Shown here: piece after piece, positions 25,282 to 34,239 of the stretch | Layout: each line of letters begins with the position of its first letter | Position numbering within the stretch: the stretch's first letter is position 1 | Assembly: GCA_963677475.2 (NCBI GenBank) | Contig: CAXXQD010000010.1 | Coordinates: 178,249 to 242,248 of the forward strand | From: JABMQB01 sp963677475 | Lineage (GTDB): Bacteria; Bacteroidota; Bacteroidia; Bacteroidales; Prolixibacteraceae | Reading direction: 5' to 3' | DNA length: 64,000 nucleotides | Program-made: the position numbers and the translations under genes | The notes under the pieces: model-generated | What the model was told of the DNA's origin: nothing | The model's database searches: none | The model's input: the letters and a program-made list of their open reading frames with translations, nothing else

Positions 25282-26381
25282 AAACCGTTCTAAACGTTAC
25301 TAAAATTGTTTTTCAATCCTTTGCCATGGGCAAACCAAATCATTTAATCATATTACTCCTACTTATTGCCAGTTCTTGTACTGTTTATAAAGATTATCCT
25401 ATTGATATTTTATCTCCAGCCGAAGTTGACCTGGCAAATAACATTCAAAATATCGCTGTATTAAGTGCAAACTTTAGGCCCATGCGAGACACTTCGATGT
25501 ATTATTATTCCGATTATGAGAAGGTAAATTTGTCCAGCGAAACACAAAACCTTCTTCATATGATGATGACCAGTAGGTCGTTAAAATCATTTTCGCAAGC
25601 GGTTAGCCTAAACGAACGGTTTGCGAATATTGAAGTTATGCCCTATAATTATGTTCCCCTACACTTTGGAGATTCATTATTAGCTTTTACCCCAGCATAT
25701 ATAAAAGAAATTTGCGATGCGTATCATGTTGATGCCGTTGTTGTTCTTGAAGTCCTGTCATTTAAGTATTCGGAATTTGGAACCGTGTACCGCAGCTCTC
25801 CCGAAACAAACGAAGTAAGTACCATCGCATTATGGAGAATCTACAATCCAACGAACAATGCATTTTTAGATCAGAAAATAATGATTGATACAGTATTTTG
25901 GAATTCAAATGAAGATACCTGGGAAACACTAAATGCGCCAAATATGAATATAGCATGCGGAATTGCTGCTGAAATTGCCGGTGAAAATTATGCCAAAAGA
26001 ATTACATCGAACTGGGAAAAAGTTAACAGAATGTACCTGGTTCCCCCGTTGGAAGATTTTAAAAAAGCCGATGGCTATTTAAACGAGGGCAAGTGGGAAA
26101 ATGCGATCCAACTTTGGGGAAAATATACCGATAAAAAATATGGCAAGTTAGCTATCCATGCAAACTATAACATGGCCTTGGCATACGAAATGAAAGATGA
26201 AATTGACCAAGCACTAAAATACATCAACAAAAGCCTCGAACAAGTTATTTCTTTGCGAAGCAATAAGGATATTATGATGGTAAGTAAATACCAAATGGTA
26301 TTGAATGAGCGTAAAGCGGACCTTGCAAAACTGAATTTTAATGAACCAGCCAATGATGAATTATTGCCTATCCAATTCTAA
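25278..26381 (+). CDS. DUF6340-family lipoprotein, second copy
   Basis: A 367-residue paralogue of the preceding gene. It has the same layout: lipobox IASSC, an IAVLSANF segment, DTVFWNSNEDTWE and the C-terminal TPR-like part (GKWENAIQLWGKYT, NYNMALAYEMKDEIDQALKY). Sequence identity with the first copy looks moderate at best, so the duplication is old. The start may be the ATG at 25326 (MGKPNHL), placing the signal peptide at the N-terminus. It is the last gene of the VWA operon. Confidence 0.77.
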   Translation: MKTVLNVTKIVFQSFAMGKPNHLIILLLLIASSCTVYKDYPIDILSPAEVDLANNIQNIAVLSANFRPMRDTSMYYYSDYEKVNLSSETQNLLHMMMTSRSLKSFSQAVSLNERFANIEVMPYNYVPLHFGDSLLAFTPAYIKEICDAYHVDAVVVLEVLSFKYSEFGTVYRSSPETNEVSTIALWRIYNPTNNAFLDQKIMIDTVFWNSNEDTWETLNAPNMNIACGIAAEIAGENYAKRITSNWEKVNRMYLVPPLEDFKKADGYLNEGKWENAIQLWGKYTDKKYGKLAIHANYNMALAYEMKDEIDQALKYINKSLEQVISLRSNKDIMMVSKYQMVLNERKADLAKLNFNEPANDELLPIQF

Positions 26382-26431
26382 CCTAATCACCTAAAATTCT
26401 GAGAATTAAAGAACTTTACCGATAATTTCCC

Positions 26432-27259
26432 CTAATCATTTTTATAAAAAACCGGCTTACTTTTAATTGCCCTTACCCAAAGGTACACTCCAAGAATTAC
26501 TAACGGAATACTAAGCCATTGCCCCATATTTAATGCCATTCCGGCTTCAAACATTTCCTGGTCTTCTTTGATAAATTCAATTAGGAAACGGGCACCAAAA
26601 ACAAGGCTGAAGAAAATTCCGGTTAACATCCCCTGCTTGTCTTTCGCATCAGTTTTCCAATATTTATAGAACAGGAATGCAAATATTAACAGGTAACATA
26701 AAGCTTCATAAATTTGTGTTGGGTGTTTTGCAACCATTTCAGCATTACGTTCAAAAATAAAGCCCCAGGGCAAAGTTGTTTCAACACCGTATATTTCTGA
26801 ATTCATCAGGTTTCCGGTACGAATAAAAGCCCCAACAAGTGCAACCGGAGCGGCAATGCGGTCGAGCGACCAAAGTACAGAACGTTTTGTTATCTTTTTT
26901 GAATGAATATAAAGGGCCAACAAAATACCGACAGCCCCACCGTGACTGGCAAGTCCGCCATGCCATACTTTGATGATTTCACCCGGGTTCTGGGAATAAT
27001 AATCCCAACCGTAAAAAAATACATGCCCAAGTCGGGCACCAACAATTGTGGCAATTAAAATATAGAAGAAAAGGCTTTCAATCCATTTCTCTTTAACCTT
27101 TTCTGTTTTAAGCATTTTCTCACAAATGTAATATCCAATTAAAAATCCGGATGCAAACAGAAGCCCATACCATCTTATGGAAAGTGCCCCAAGTTTTATA
27201 AATTCCAGGTTTATCCTTACAATTTCCGGATCGACATTCCAATTGATGTAGCTTAGCAT
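26432..27259 (-). CDS. lgt: Prolipoprotein diacylglyceryl transferase
   Basis: Adds diacylglycerol to the lipobox cysteine of prolipoproteins at the inner membrane. The 275 residues form about seven helices. Family motifs are IRWYGLLF, ARLGHVFFYGW, the HGGLASHGGAVG signature (about residue 100) and RTGNLMNSEIYG. It follows secA by 36 bp in the same direction, so both export genes are probably co-transcribed. Confidence 0.96.
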   Translation of the reverse strand: MLSYINWNVDPEIVRINLEFIKLGALSIRWYGLLFASGFLIGYYICEKMLKTEKVKEKWIESLFFYILIATIVGARLGHVFFYGWDYYSQNPGEIIKVWHGGLASHGGAVGILLALYIHSKKITKRSVLWSLDRIAAPVALVGAFIRTGNLMNSEIYGVETTLPWGFIFERNAEMVAKHPTQIYEALCYLLIFAFLFYKYWKTDAKDKQGMLTGIFFSLVFGARFLIEFIKEDQEMFEAGMALNMGQWLSIPLVILGVYLWVRAIKSKPVFYKND

Positions 27260-27295
27260 AAGTATGTTATTTGTAATGAATGTTAAAGTTACTAA

Positions 27296-30200
27296 TTAGC
27301 CCCTTCCGTGGCACTGTTTAAATTTCTTTCCACTTCCACAAGGGCACGGATCATTGCGCCCTACCCTTTTTTCCACTTTAACTGGCTGAGGTTTTGATTT
27401 TTCCTGCGTTTGCGTGTTTGCCCCGTCCATTGGGTTCGATTCTGATGCATCGGTTTTTGACGTACGGTACCTGCTCATATCAGTTCTTCTACGCTCGGCA
27501 GCTTCTTTCACTTCATCCGCGTTTTGAAGAGGTATATGACCTTTCATTAGCGTTGATACAATGTCTTTGTTTACCTTAGAAACTACAACTTTAAAAAGGT
27601 TAAACGATTCAAATTTATAAATCAATAATGGGTCTTTTTGCTCGTAGGTTGCATTTTGAACTGACTGTTTCAAATCATCCATTTCGCGCAATTGCTCCTT
27701 CCACGCCTCATCTATCGAAACCAAAACAATTTGTTTTTGATAGGCTTTAACAAGCTCTTTCCCTTTATTTTTGTATGCCTTTTCTAAATTGGTAACAATC
27801 TGGAATGTTTTTTTACCGTCAGTAATCGGTACAACAATATTTGTATATAAATGTGATTTTTTCTCATATACGTCTTTAATAACCGGATATGCTTGCCTGG
27901 AAATAAAATCAACTTTCCTTTTATAGCCATCAATCATTACATCGTATATTTTCTGTGTAAGGTCAGGGGCGGATATTTTTGCAAATTCTTCTGCATCAAC
28001 AGGTGAGCCTACAGACAATAGCCGCATCAATTCCATATTGAAATCTTCAAACATTTCTGTTGATCCGTGATAATCGTTTACCAGTTCCTCTACCGAATCG
28101 TACATCATATTAAGAACATCCACTTCAAGGCGTTCCCCAAAAAGGGCATGTTTGCGTTTTTTATAGATAACTTCTCTTTGCGAGTTCATCACATCATCGT
28201 ATTCGAGCAGCCTTTTACGTATCCCAAAGTTATTTTCCTCCACTTTTTTCTGGGCACGTTCAATCGATTTTGAAATCATGGAATGCTGGATTTCTTCTCC
28301 CTCTTTGAGCCCCAATTTGTCCATAATCCCGGTAATCCTTTCGGAACCAAATAGGCGCATCAGGTTATCTTCGAGTGAAACAAAAAACTGGGATGAACCC
28401 GGGTCTCCCTGCCTACCTGCACGTCCTCTTAATTGCCTGTCAACACGACGGCTATCGTGCCTTTCGGTACCAATAATCGCCAAACCTCCGGCTTCAATCA
28501 CTTCTTTCGAAAGCTTAATGTCTGTTCCCCTACCAGCCATGTTGGTTGCGATGGTTACTGCACCAGACCTACCAGCTTCTGCCACAATCTCAGCTTCACG
28601 GGCGTGCATTTTTGCATTTAATACATTATGCTTTATCCCTCTGATTTTCAACATCCTGCTAAGCAGCTCAGAAATCTCAACCGATGTTGTACCAACCAAT
28701 GATGGCCTCCCCTGGCTATTTAGTTCAACAATTTCATTGATAACGGCGTTGTATTTCTCGCGTTTTGTTTTATATACAAGATCCTCCCTGTCATGTCTTT
28801 GTATTGGCCTGTTTGTAGGAATAACAACCACTTCAATTTTATAAATGTCCCAGAATTCTCCAGCTTCAGTCTCTGCCGTACCGGTCATCCCCGATAATTT
28901 ATGGTACATCCTGAAATAATTCTGTAGTGTAATTGTTGCAAATGTTTGCGTTGCCGCTTCCACTTTCACACGCTCTTTTGCTTCAATTGCCTGATGCAGG
29001 CCATCGGAGTACCTTCTTCCCTCCATAATCCTACCTGTTTGTTCATCCACAATTTTCACCTTGTTATCAATAACCACATATTCTACGTCTTTTTCGAACA
29101 TTGAATATGCCTTAAATAACTGGTTAATAGTATGAACCCTTTCCGATTTAACCGAATAATTCTGGATCATCAGGTCTTTTTTGGCGATCAACTCATCATG
29201 CTTAAGACCAGAGTTTTCAAGTTCTGCCATACTGGCTCCCATGTCAGGCAATACGAAAAATTCGGGATCCTCAAATCCTTTTGAAATAAGCTCATGCCCT
29301 TTATCGGTCAATTCAACCGAATTTTGCTTTTCTTCAATAATAAAGTACAAAGGATCGGTAACTATATGCATATTTTTATTATTATCCTGCATATAGAAGT
29401 TTTCGGATTTCAGCATCGCAGCTTTCATTCCCTCTTCACTTAAAAACTTGATGATCGCTTTGTTTTTTGGTAATCCTTTATACGCCCTCAACAGCAACAG
29501 TGCACCTTCTTTCTTTTCTTCAGAGGTGGCATCAGGCTTTGTTAAAAGCTTACGCGCTTCTGCAAAGATCCCGGTAACTAAATCCCGCTGCGCTTTGTAA
29601 AGCCTTTCCACATAAGGTTTAAGCTCTTCAAATTGTTGATTATCACCTTTTGGTATTGGTCCTGAAATAATTAATGGTGTCCTTGCATCGTCAATTAAAA
29701 CTGAATCGACCTCATCCACAATAGCATAATTGTGTTTGCGCTGAACTAAATCCTCCGGATTAATAGCCATATTATCCCTCAGGTAATCAAAACCAAACTC
29801 GTTGTTTGTTCCATAGGTAATATCGCAATTATATGCTTTTCTTCGCGATTCAGAATTTGGCTGGTGTTTATCAATACAATCTATTGAAAGCCCATGAAAT
29901 TCATACATTGGCCCCATCCATTCGGCATCCCTTTTCGATAGATAATCGTTAACAGTAACCAAATGAACCCCTTTGCCCGGAAGTGCGTTTAAAAATACTG
30001 GCAGGGTTGCTGCCAATGTTTTTCCTTCCCCTGTAGCCATCTCAGCAATATTTCCACGATGAAGCACAATTCCCCCAATTAGCTGAACATCGTAATGAAC
30101 CATATTCCAGGTTACTTCAGAACCTCCGGCAACCCATGTGTTTGACCAGATGGATTTATCCCCGTCAATAATAATGCTATCCCTTTTGGCAGCCAAATCA

Positions 30201-30610
30201 CGATCAAAATCCGTTGCAGTTACAATTACTTTCTCATTCTTCGCAAAACGTGCTGCGGTTTCTTTAACAATTGCAAATGCGGTAGGGAGTATCTCGTTTA
30301 AGACTATTTCAATTTTTTCATCGATTTTTTCTTCCAGCTTATCAATTTGGGTGTAAAATTTTTCGCTTTCCTCAACTTCAGCATCCTCGACTTCCAGTTT
30401 GAGTTTATTTATTTCATCTTCTTCGGGCTTTATCCGTTCTTTAATTAGGTCTTTAAGCCGTTGAGATTCTGCCCTAAGTTCATCGTTCGACAAGTTGCTT
30501 AATCGTTCAAATTCTTTGTTAACTGCCTCAACTATAGGCTTTATTTCTTTTATATCCCTTTCAGATTTATTTCCTAAAAGTTTACCTAATATTTTATCAA
30601 CTATTGCCAT
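27296..30610 (-). CDS. secA: Preprotein translocase ATPase SecA
   Basis: The motor of the Sec translocon. At 1104 residues it is longer than the roughly 900 of E. coli SecA, as is usual in Bacteroidota, where NBD1 carries an insertion. Motifs are MATGEGKTLAATLP (Walker A), VDEVDSVLIDDARTPLIISG (DEAD box), TNMAGRGTDIKL and GRAGRQGDPG. The C-terminal zinc-binding motif CPCGSGKKFKQCHG is intact. A promoter-like TACATTTG box lies upstream. Confidence 0.98.
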   Translation of the reverse strand: MAIVDKILGKLLGNKSERDIKEIKPIVEAVNKEFERLSNLSNDELRAESQRLKDLIKERIKPEEDEINKLKLEVEDAEVEESEKFYTQIDKLEEKIDEKIEIVLNEILPTAFAIVKETAARFAKNEKVIVTATDFDRDLAAKRDSIIIDGDKSIWSNTWVAGGSEVTWNMVHYDVQLIGGIVLHRGNIAEMATGEGKTLAATLPVFLNALPGKGVHLVTVNDYLSKRDAEWMGPMYEFHGLSIDCIDKHQPNSESRRKAYNCDITYGTNNEFGFDYLRDNMAINPEDLVQRKHNYAIVDEVDSVLIDDARTPLIISGPIPKGDNQQFEELKPYVERLYKAQRDLVTGIFAEARKLLTKPDATSEEKKEGALLLLRAYKGLPKNKAIIKFLSEEGMKAAMLKSENFYMQDNNKNMHIVTDPLYFIIEEKQNSVELTDKGHELISKGFEDPEFFVLPDMGASMAELENSGLKHDELIAKKDLMIQNYSVKSERVHTINQLFKAYSMFEKDVEYVVIDNKVKIVDEQTGRIMEGRRYSDGLHQAIEAKERVKVEAATQTFATITLQNYFRMYHKLSGMTGTAETEAGEFWDIYKIEVVVIPTNRPIQRHDREDLVYKTKREKYNAVINEIVELNSQGRPSLVGTTSVEISELLSRMLKIRGIKHNVLNAKMHAREAEIVAEAGRSGAVTIATNMAGRGTDIKLSKEVIEAGGLAIIGTERHDSRRVDRQLRGRAGRQGDPGSSQFFVSLEDNLMRLFGSERITGIMDKLGLKEGEEIQHSMISKSIERAQKKVEENNFGIRKRLLEYDDVMNSQREVIYKKRKHALFGERLEVDVLNMMYDSVEELVNDYHGSTEMFEDFNMELMRLLSVGSPVDAEEFAKISAPDLTQKIYDVMIDGYKRKVDFISRQAYPVIKDVYEKKSHLYTNIVVPITDGKKTFQIVTNLEKAYKNKGKELVKAYQKQIVLVSIDEAWKEQLREMDDLKQSVQNATYEQKDPLLIYKFESFNLFKVVVSKVNKDIVSTLMKGHIPLQNADEVKEAAERRRTDMSRYRTSKTDASESNPMDGANTQTQEKSKPQPVKVEKRVGRNDPCPCGSGKKFKQCHGRG

Positions 30611-30644
30611 ATATTATGTTTATTTTTTCATGCAAATTCGATTA

Positions 30645-30652
30645 CAAATGTA
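30645..30652 (-). promoter_or_regulatory. Candidate -7 box of secA
   Basis: TACATTTG on the minus strand fits TAnnTTTG. TTTT lies 19 bp further upstream as a possible -33 element. The start codon is about 35 bp downstream. Confidence 0.5.
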
Positions 30653-30817
30653 GTTATTTGTAGAAGCTAATAAAAGCCACAGGCATACTTTTATAATAAT
30701 TGTGCCAATTTAAAATTATTGCTTATTTCAGCCATAATAGCATGGCTTTTGTCATGCCTGACAGTGCTTATTCAAAATCACAATCTTAAAATATGTATTT
30801 TTACAAAAAATTGATCA

Positions 30818-31000
30818 ATGGAGAAAACAACAAAAAATTGTTTTGTTTGTAACAAGGAAATTACAACTACTCCTGTTACTTTAAATGCATTTGTAAATAT
30901 GGCTGTTTGCAATGATTGCCAGGGCACCCAAAAAGAAAAGGAAAAAGAAAACGAACTGCTCGATAGCCTTGCAGACGGGCTTGTTTGTGGGTGTATATAA
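30818..31000 (+). CDS. Small zinc-ribbon-like protein
   Basis: A 60-residue protein with CFVCNK near the N-terminus and CNDC in the middle, two CxxC pairs separated by about 22 residues, then a Lys/Glu-rich helix and a terminal CGCI. The paired CxxC pattern suggests a zinc ribbon. No family is recognised. I prefer this frame to the larger one on the other strand because of the cysteine spacing. It converges with the gene at 31049. Confidence 0.55.
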   Translation: MEKTTKNCFVCNKEITTTPVTLNAFVNMAVCNDCQGTQKEKEKENELLDSLADGLVCGCI

Positions 31001-31027
31001 AAAAAGGCCGCGATAATCACGACCTTT
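30999..31027 (-). terminator. Terminator of the 31049-31522 gene
   Basis: On the minus strand AAAGGTCGTG and CGCGGCCTTT pair (two G-U pairs in RNA) around a 5-base loop, followed by a run of seven U. It sits 21 bp beyond the stop at 31049. The pairing is poorer on the plus strand, so it mainly ends the minus-strand gene. Confidence 0.75.
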
Positions 31028-31048
31028 ATAATTGCTAGTTATAAACTA

Positions 31049-31522
31049 TTAATTTAATAGGTGGGTATACGTGTCGTTCACCAATTCAGGCAAATAATTT
31101 GCAATTAAAGCAAGTGCCCTATCATCGTCAACCTTTTTTGGCGTAATTACTTTCTGATTTAGCATGTCCTTTTCGCTAATAACAGCTTCTGTAATTTTTG
31201 CTGGTACGTTTGCCCAACTCTTTTTAATTTTTTTAACTCCAAAACCATCCGCGTTGGATGTGTAACATACTTCAAAATGTTCGGAACGTACAATGTAATT
31301 GGTTGCTGATGCTGATTTCCTTTTTAATACAGTTACCGGAACCTCATCGGCACTGTACGTTAAGGTCCAGATTTTTTCGATGTTTTTACCAACATGTAAA
31401 TCGTTCACACTTTCGATTTTGTAGTTAACAAACTCCTCTGATGTTTCGGCTGCGTTTGTATTAACTGCTGTTGTCATGGTTAGTGCAACAGCGAATACGA
31501 TTACTAAACTTAATTTTTTCAT
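31049..31522 (-). CDS. Small exported protein, unknown
   Basis: A 157-residue protein with a signal peptide (MKKLSLVIVFAVALTMTTA, cleavage near residue 25). The mature part is basic and polar, with no recognised motif. One cysteine (VCYTSN) is present. It is a single-gene unit with a terminator behind it. Function unknown. Confidence 0.65.
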   Translation of the reverse strand: MKKLSLVIVFAVALTMTTAVNTNAAETSEEFVNYKIESVNDLHVGKNIEKIWTLTYSADEVPVTVLKRKSASATNYIVRSEHFEVCYTSNADGFGVKKIKKSWANVPAKITEAVISEKDMLNQKVITPKKVDDDRALALIANYLPELVNDTYTHLLN

Positions 31523-31930
31523 GGCTACAAATTTTAAATAAAGAATAAATCGTTTTTTCTGCGGAAAATAACCGCTTCTCTAATTTTTGTTTTCACTTAA
31601 TATGACGGCTAAATTAGCGTTCTGTTGCACATAAAACCTCTGTTCAAAAACAGAAGCATTTGACAGATTAAATTTTGAAGTTTCAAATATTCTAAATTGA
31701 CGGTTATTTGTAATGAATTTAAATAAACAGATGTATTATACTTGAAAATTGTAAGTAAAATTCGGATTTTAAAAATTAGGATGTTTAAATAAAAGATTAT
31801 TTTATCTTTAAATGACAGATTTTAATCGACAAAATTATGTGGATTTTTTATGGTGGATGGAATAATTAGTGAGGATCTACCTCGAATGAAATTCTCACCA
31901 TGCGTTTAATCTTGTAAAACGGTTTAATTT
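31523..31930. other. 408-bp intergenic region without gene
   Basis: No supported gene or RNA. A small GCGG-N7-CCGC inverted repeat near 31561-31575 has no U run. The region presumably contains the promoter of the small exported protein, but no exact TAnnTTTG box was found. Confidence 0.4.
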
Positions 31931-34216
31931 CTACTCTTTAATAAATTTCGAATAATATAACCTACCCTCTGTTTCCAATTGTAGATAATAAAATCCGGGG
32001 ATAAATCCTGAAACATCCAAATTATTCCCTAAAAAAGCTATACTGGAATAAACTAGCCTGCCATGTATGTCTAATATCATAAGGTTTCCGGTAATAAAAC
32101 CGCTACTTATTTTCAAATGTAATTTATCTGAAACCGGATTAGGAAACAGTATTATTTCGTTTTCATCTGTGGTTGACAATCTATCGCTATTTGTTGGTAT
32201 ATAGGGATTATATGTTTCGGATTTTAATAATGGGACTAGAGTAAAAGATTCCAACTGTCCTTCATTATTTTTAAAATTTACAGAAAACTCATTGATGTAT
32301 GTTTTTGCCAACTCATACGTTTCCATGGTTTGTGAATGTGGCAAAAAAGTTGTTCCAAGGATGTAACTCATGCCACCCATTTCATGCCCTCCATTGGTGT
32401 CGATAAAGTACCTGTTCTCATGGTTTGTGAGCTTGGTGGTAACCAGCCTGCCCATTACCAGCGAATCGACAAGCGGATTGTTAATCGCTTCCTCCAGGGT
32501 AAAACCCGATGCATCACTCACAACACCTCCTTCCCTAAGGGTTGTAATTCCCGGTCCTGGCGAATTGTCTTCCAATACAATATCAAAATAAGCGCTGTCG
32601 GTTCCATTTCCATTTCCTCTGGAATATAAATCGATGGTGGTTCCATCAGGTTGATTGATACTGTATTTAATTCCCGAATAAGTATATGTCCCGCTGTCGA
32701 TGGTAGTTTTATTATAAGCGTATTCACTAACTGAAATGATGTAACCACTGATTATCCTTCCAATTCCAATAGTTGTATCAGCCGGAATAGGATAATTGAT
32801 TCCACCATAATTTCCAATTCGTAAACCAGTAACTCTTAAATCCTCAAAATACATGTGTCCGTAAGTATCGTTAGCTATCCAATCATTGCCATTCCAAAAG
32901 AGTGCACCGTTTACATTTTCATAAATGGTATCCCAGGCTGAAGGAACACCCCAGTCCAGGTTGCCACCTTTATCAGTACATACCGCTATGATGGTTGTAC
33001 CACCAAGCTGAATCTCCCAGCCATACCAGTAGTTATCACCCGTATTGCCATCGTTTACGGCTCTATAAGCAGCTGGATCACAATAATTTGAATGTCCCAA
33101 ATCAATGATTTTCCTATTGGCTGTACAACCTTCAAAAGTGCCAATGGCTACAGAAGGTGGCGAATATTTATTCAGGAAAAGCTGATTACAGTTGATACAG
33201 TTTTTAAAAGCATAGCCACCTAATGAAGTCGCCGAAGTAGCTCGTACCGTAACCAGGTTTGTACAATTTTCAAAAGCGTTATTTCCAATAAATGTTACAT
33301 TTGGAATAACTGCATATTGCAAATGGCTCAGGTTTTTAAACGCATTATCTGGTACATTTCCTTCAGAAAATGAAGCATCTTCATTAATGGTAAGAATTTC
33401 TAAATTAGGAAGACTGTCACGAATCCAGTAAACATCAGTGTTATTTAAAATTCCTTTAGTAATGGTTAGTTTTGTTATTGCCGACAGGTCGCTTCTAAGT
33501 GCTGAAACGCTTGTGGAAAGTTCTCCTGTGGTAAATGTTTTATCGATGGTTACTTCATTTTCAAAAGGAACAAGTAACTCGAAACCGTACCAATAATTAT
33601 CTGCGATATTGCCATCATCAACGGTCTGGCAGGCAATACTACCTTCGTATGGTAATCGAAATTGCCGATAGAAATGACAATCTTCAAAAGCGCCTTCTCC
33701 AACTTCCGGTGCTTCTGCACTACTTGTTTTTAATTTCCAGAATAGAGAGCACCCTGCAAATGCGCTGTCGCCAATTTGGGTTAGTTCAATAAAACGAACA
33801 TCTGAAAGGTTTAAGCAATTTATAAAAGCATTATCGCCAACCGACGTTACGTTTTCAAAATAACAACTTTGAATGTTTATATGGTTTTTAAAAGCATTAT
33901 CGGGTAAGCTTGAATCTGAAATATGCGCTTCGTCCCATATCTTTAACGTTAACAGATTTACAAGGCTATCTCGAATCCAAAAAACATCAGCATTGTTTAA
34001 TGTGCCAACTTTAATAGTTAGGTAATTAATGTCTGAAAGATTTGCGTGGAGAGTCGATATTATATTGCCTAAATCACCTGTTTCGAATCCGGCATCGATG
34101 GTTATTTTATTGTTGTTGTAATTGTTCGCTTTTGCTGAAAAACAATAAAAGAACAGGAGTAAAAAAATGATAATTCTACCAGGATGAAACAACGCTGTTT
34201 GGATTCTATTTTTCAT
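31931..34216 (-). CDS. BspA-like leucine-rich-repeat protein with T9SS sorting domain, copy A
   Basis: A 761-residue secreted protein. A signal peptide is followed by two repeated blocks (about 35-225 and 230-400) of LRR_5/BspA-type repeats, such as GDNAFINCLNLSDVRFIELTQIG and FKNLSHLQYAVIPNVTFIG. The region 410-650 has a conserved beta-rich domain with RGNGNGTDSAYFDI. The last about 80 residues are a type IX secretion tail (ILFPNPVSDKLHLKIS, GFYYLQLETEG, KFIKE). The gene at 34240-36534 is a paralogue, and a 23-bp gap separates them. Likely a surface protein; its ligand is unknown. Confidence 0.85.
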   Translation of the reverse strand: MKNRIQTALFHPGRIIIFLLLFFYCFSAKANNYNNNKITIDAGFETGDLGNIISTLHANLSDINYLTIKVGTLNNADVFWIRDSLVNLLTLKIWDEAHISDSSLPDNAFKNHINIQSCYFENVTSVGDNAFINCLNLSDVRFIELTQIGDSAFAGCSLFWKLKTSSAEAPEVGEGAFEDCHFYRQFRLPYEGSIACQTVDDGNIADNYWYGFELLVPFENEVTIDKTFTTGELSTSVSALRSDLSAITKLTITKGILNNTDVYWIRDSLPNLEILTINEDASFSEGNVPDNAFKNLSHLQYAVIPNVTFIGNNAFENCTNLVTVRATSATSLGGYAFKNCINCNQLFLNKYSPPSVAIGTFEGCTANRKIIDLGHSNYCDPAAYRAVNDGNTGDNYWYGWEIQLGGTTIIAVCTDKGGNLDWGVPSAWDTIYENVNGALFWNGNDWIANDTYGHMYFEDLRVTGLRIGNYGGINYPIPADTTIGIGRIISGYIISVSEYAYNKTTIDSGTYTYSGIKYSINQPDGTTIDLYSRGNGNGTDSAYFDIVLEDNSPGPGITTLREGGVVSDASGFTLEEAINNPLVDSLVMGRLVTTKLTNHENRYFIDTNGGHEMGGMSYILGTTFLPHSQTMETYELAKTYINEFSVNFKNNEGQLESFTLVPLLKSETYNPYIPTNSDRLSTTDENEIILFPNPVSDKLHLKISSGFITGNLMILDIHGRLVYSSIAFLGNNLDVSGFIPGFYYLQLETEGRLYYSKFIKE

Positions 34217-34239
34217 GATTTTTGGCTTTTCAAAATATA

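Noticed and set aside
26382..26431. AATTCT-G-AGAATT palindrome between convergent genes
   Set aside because: Six-base arms and no U run; too weak to call a terminator.
30778..31020. 80-codon frame opposite the zinc-ribbon-like gene
   Set aside because: Ser/Phe-rich antisense of a better frame with paired CxxC motifs.
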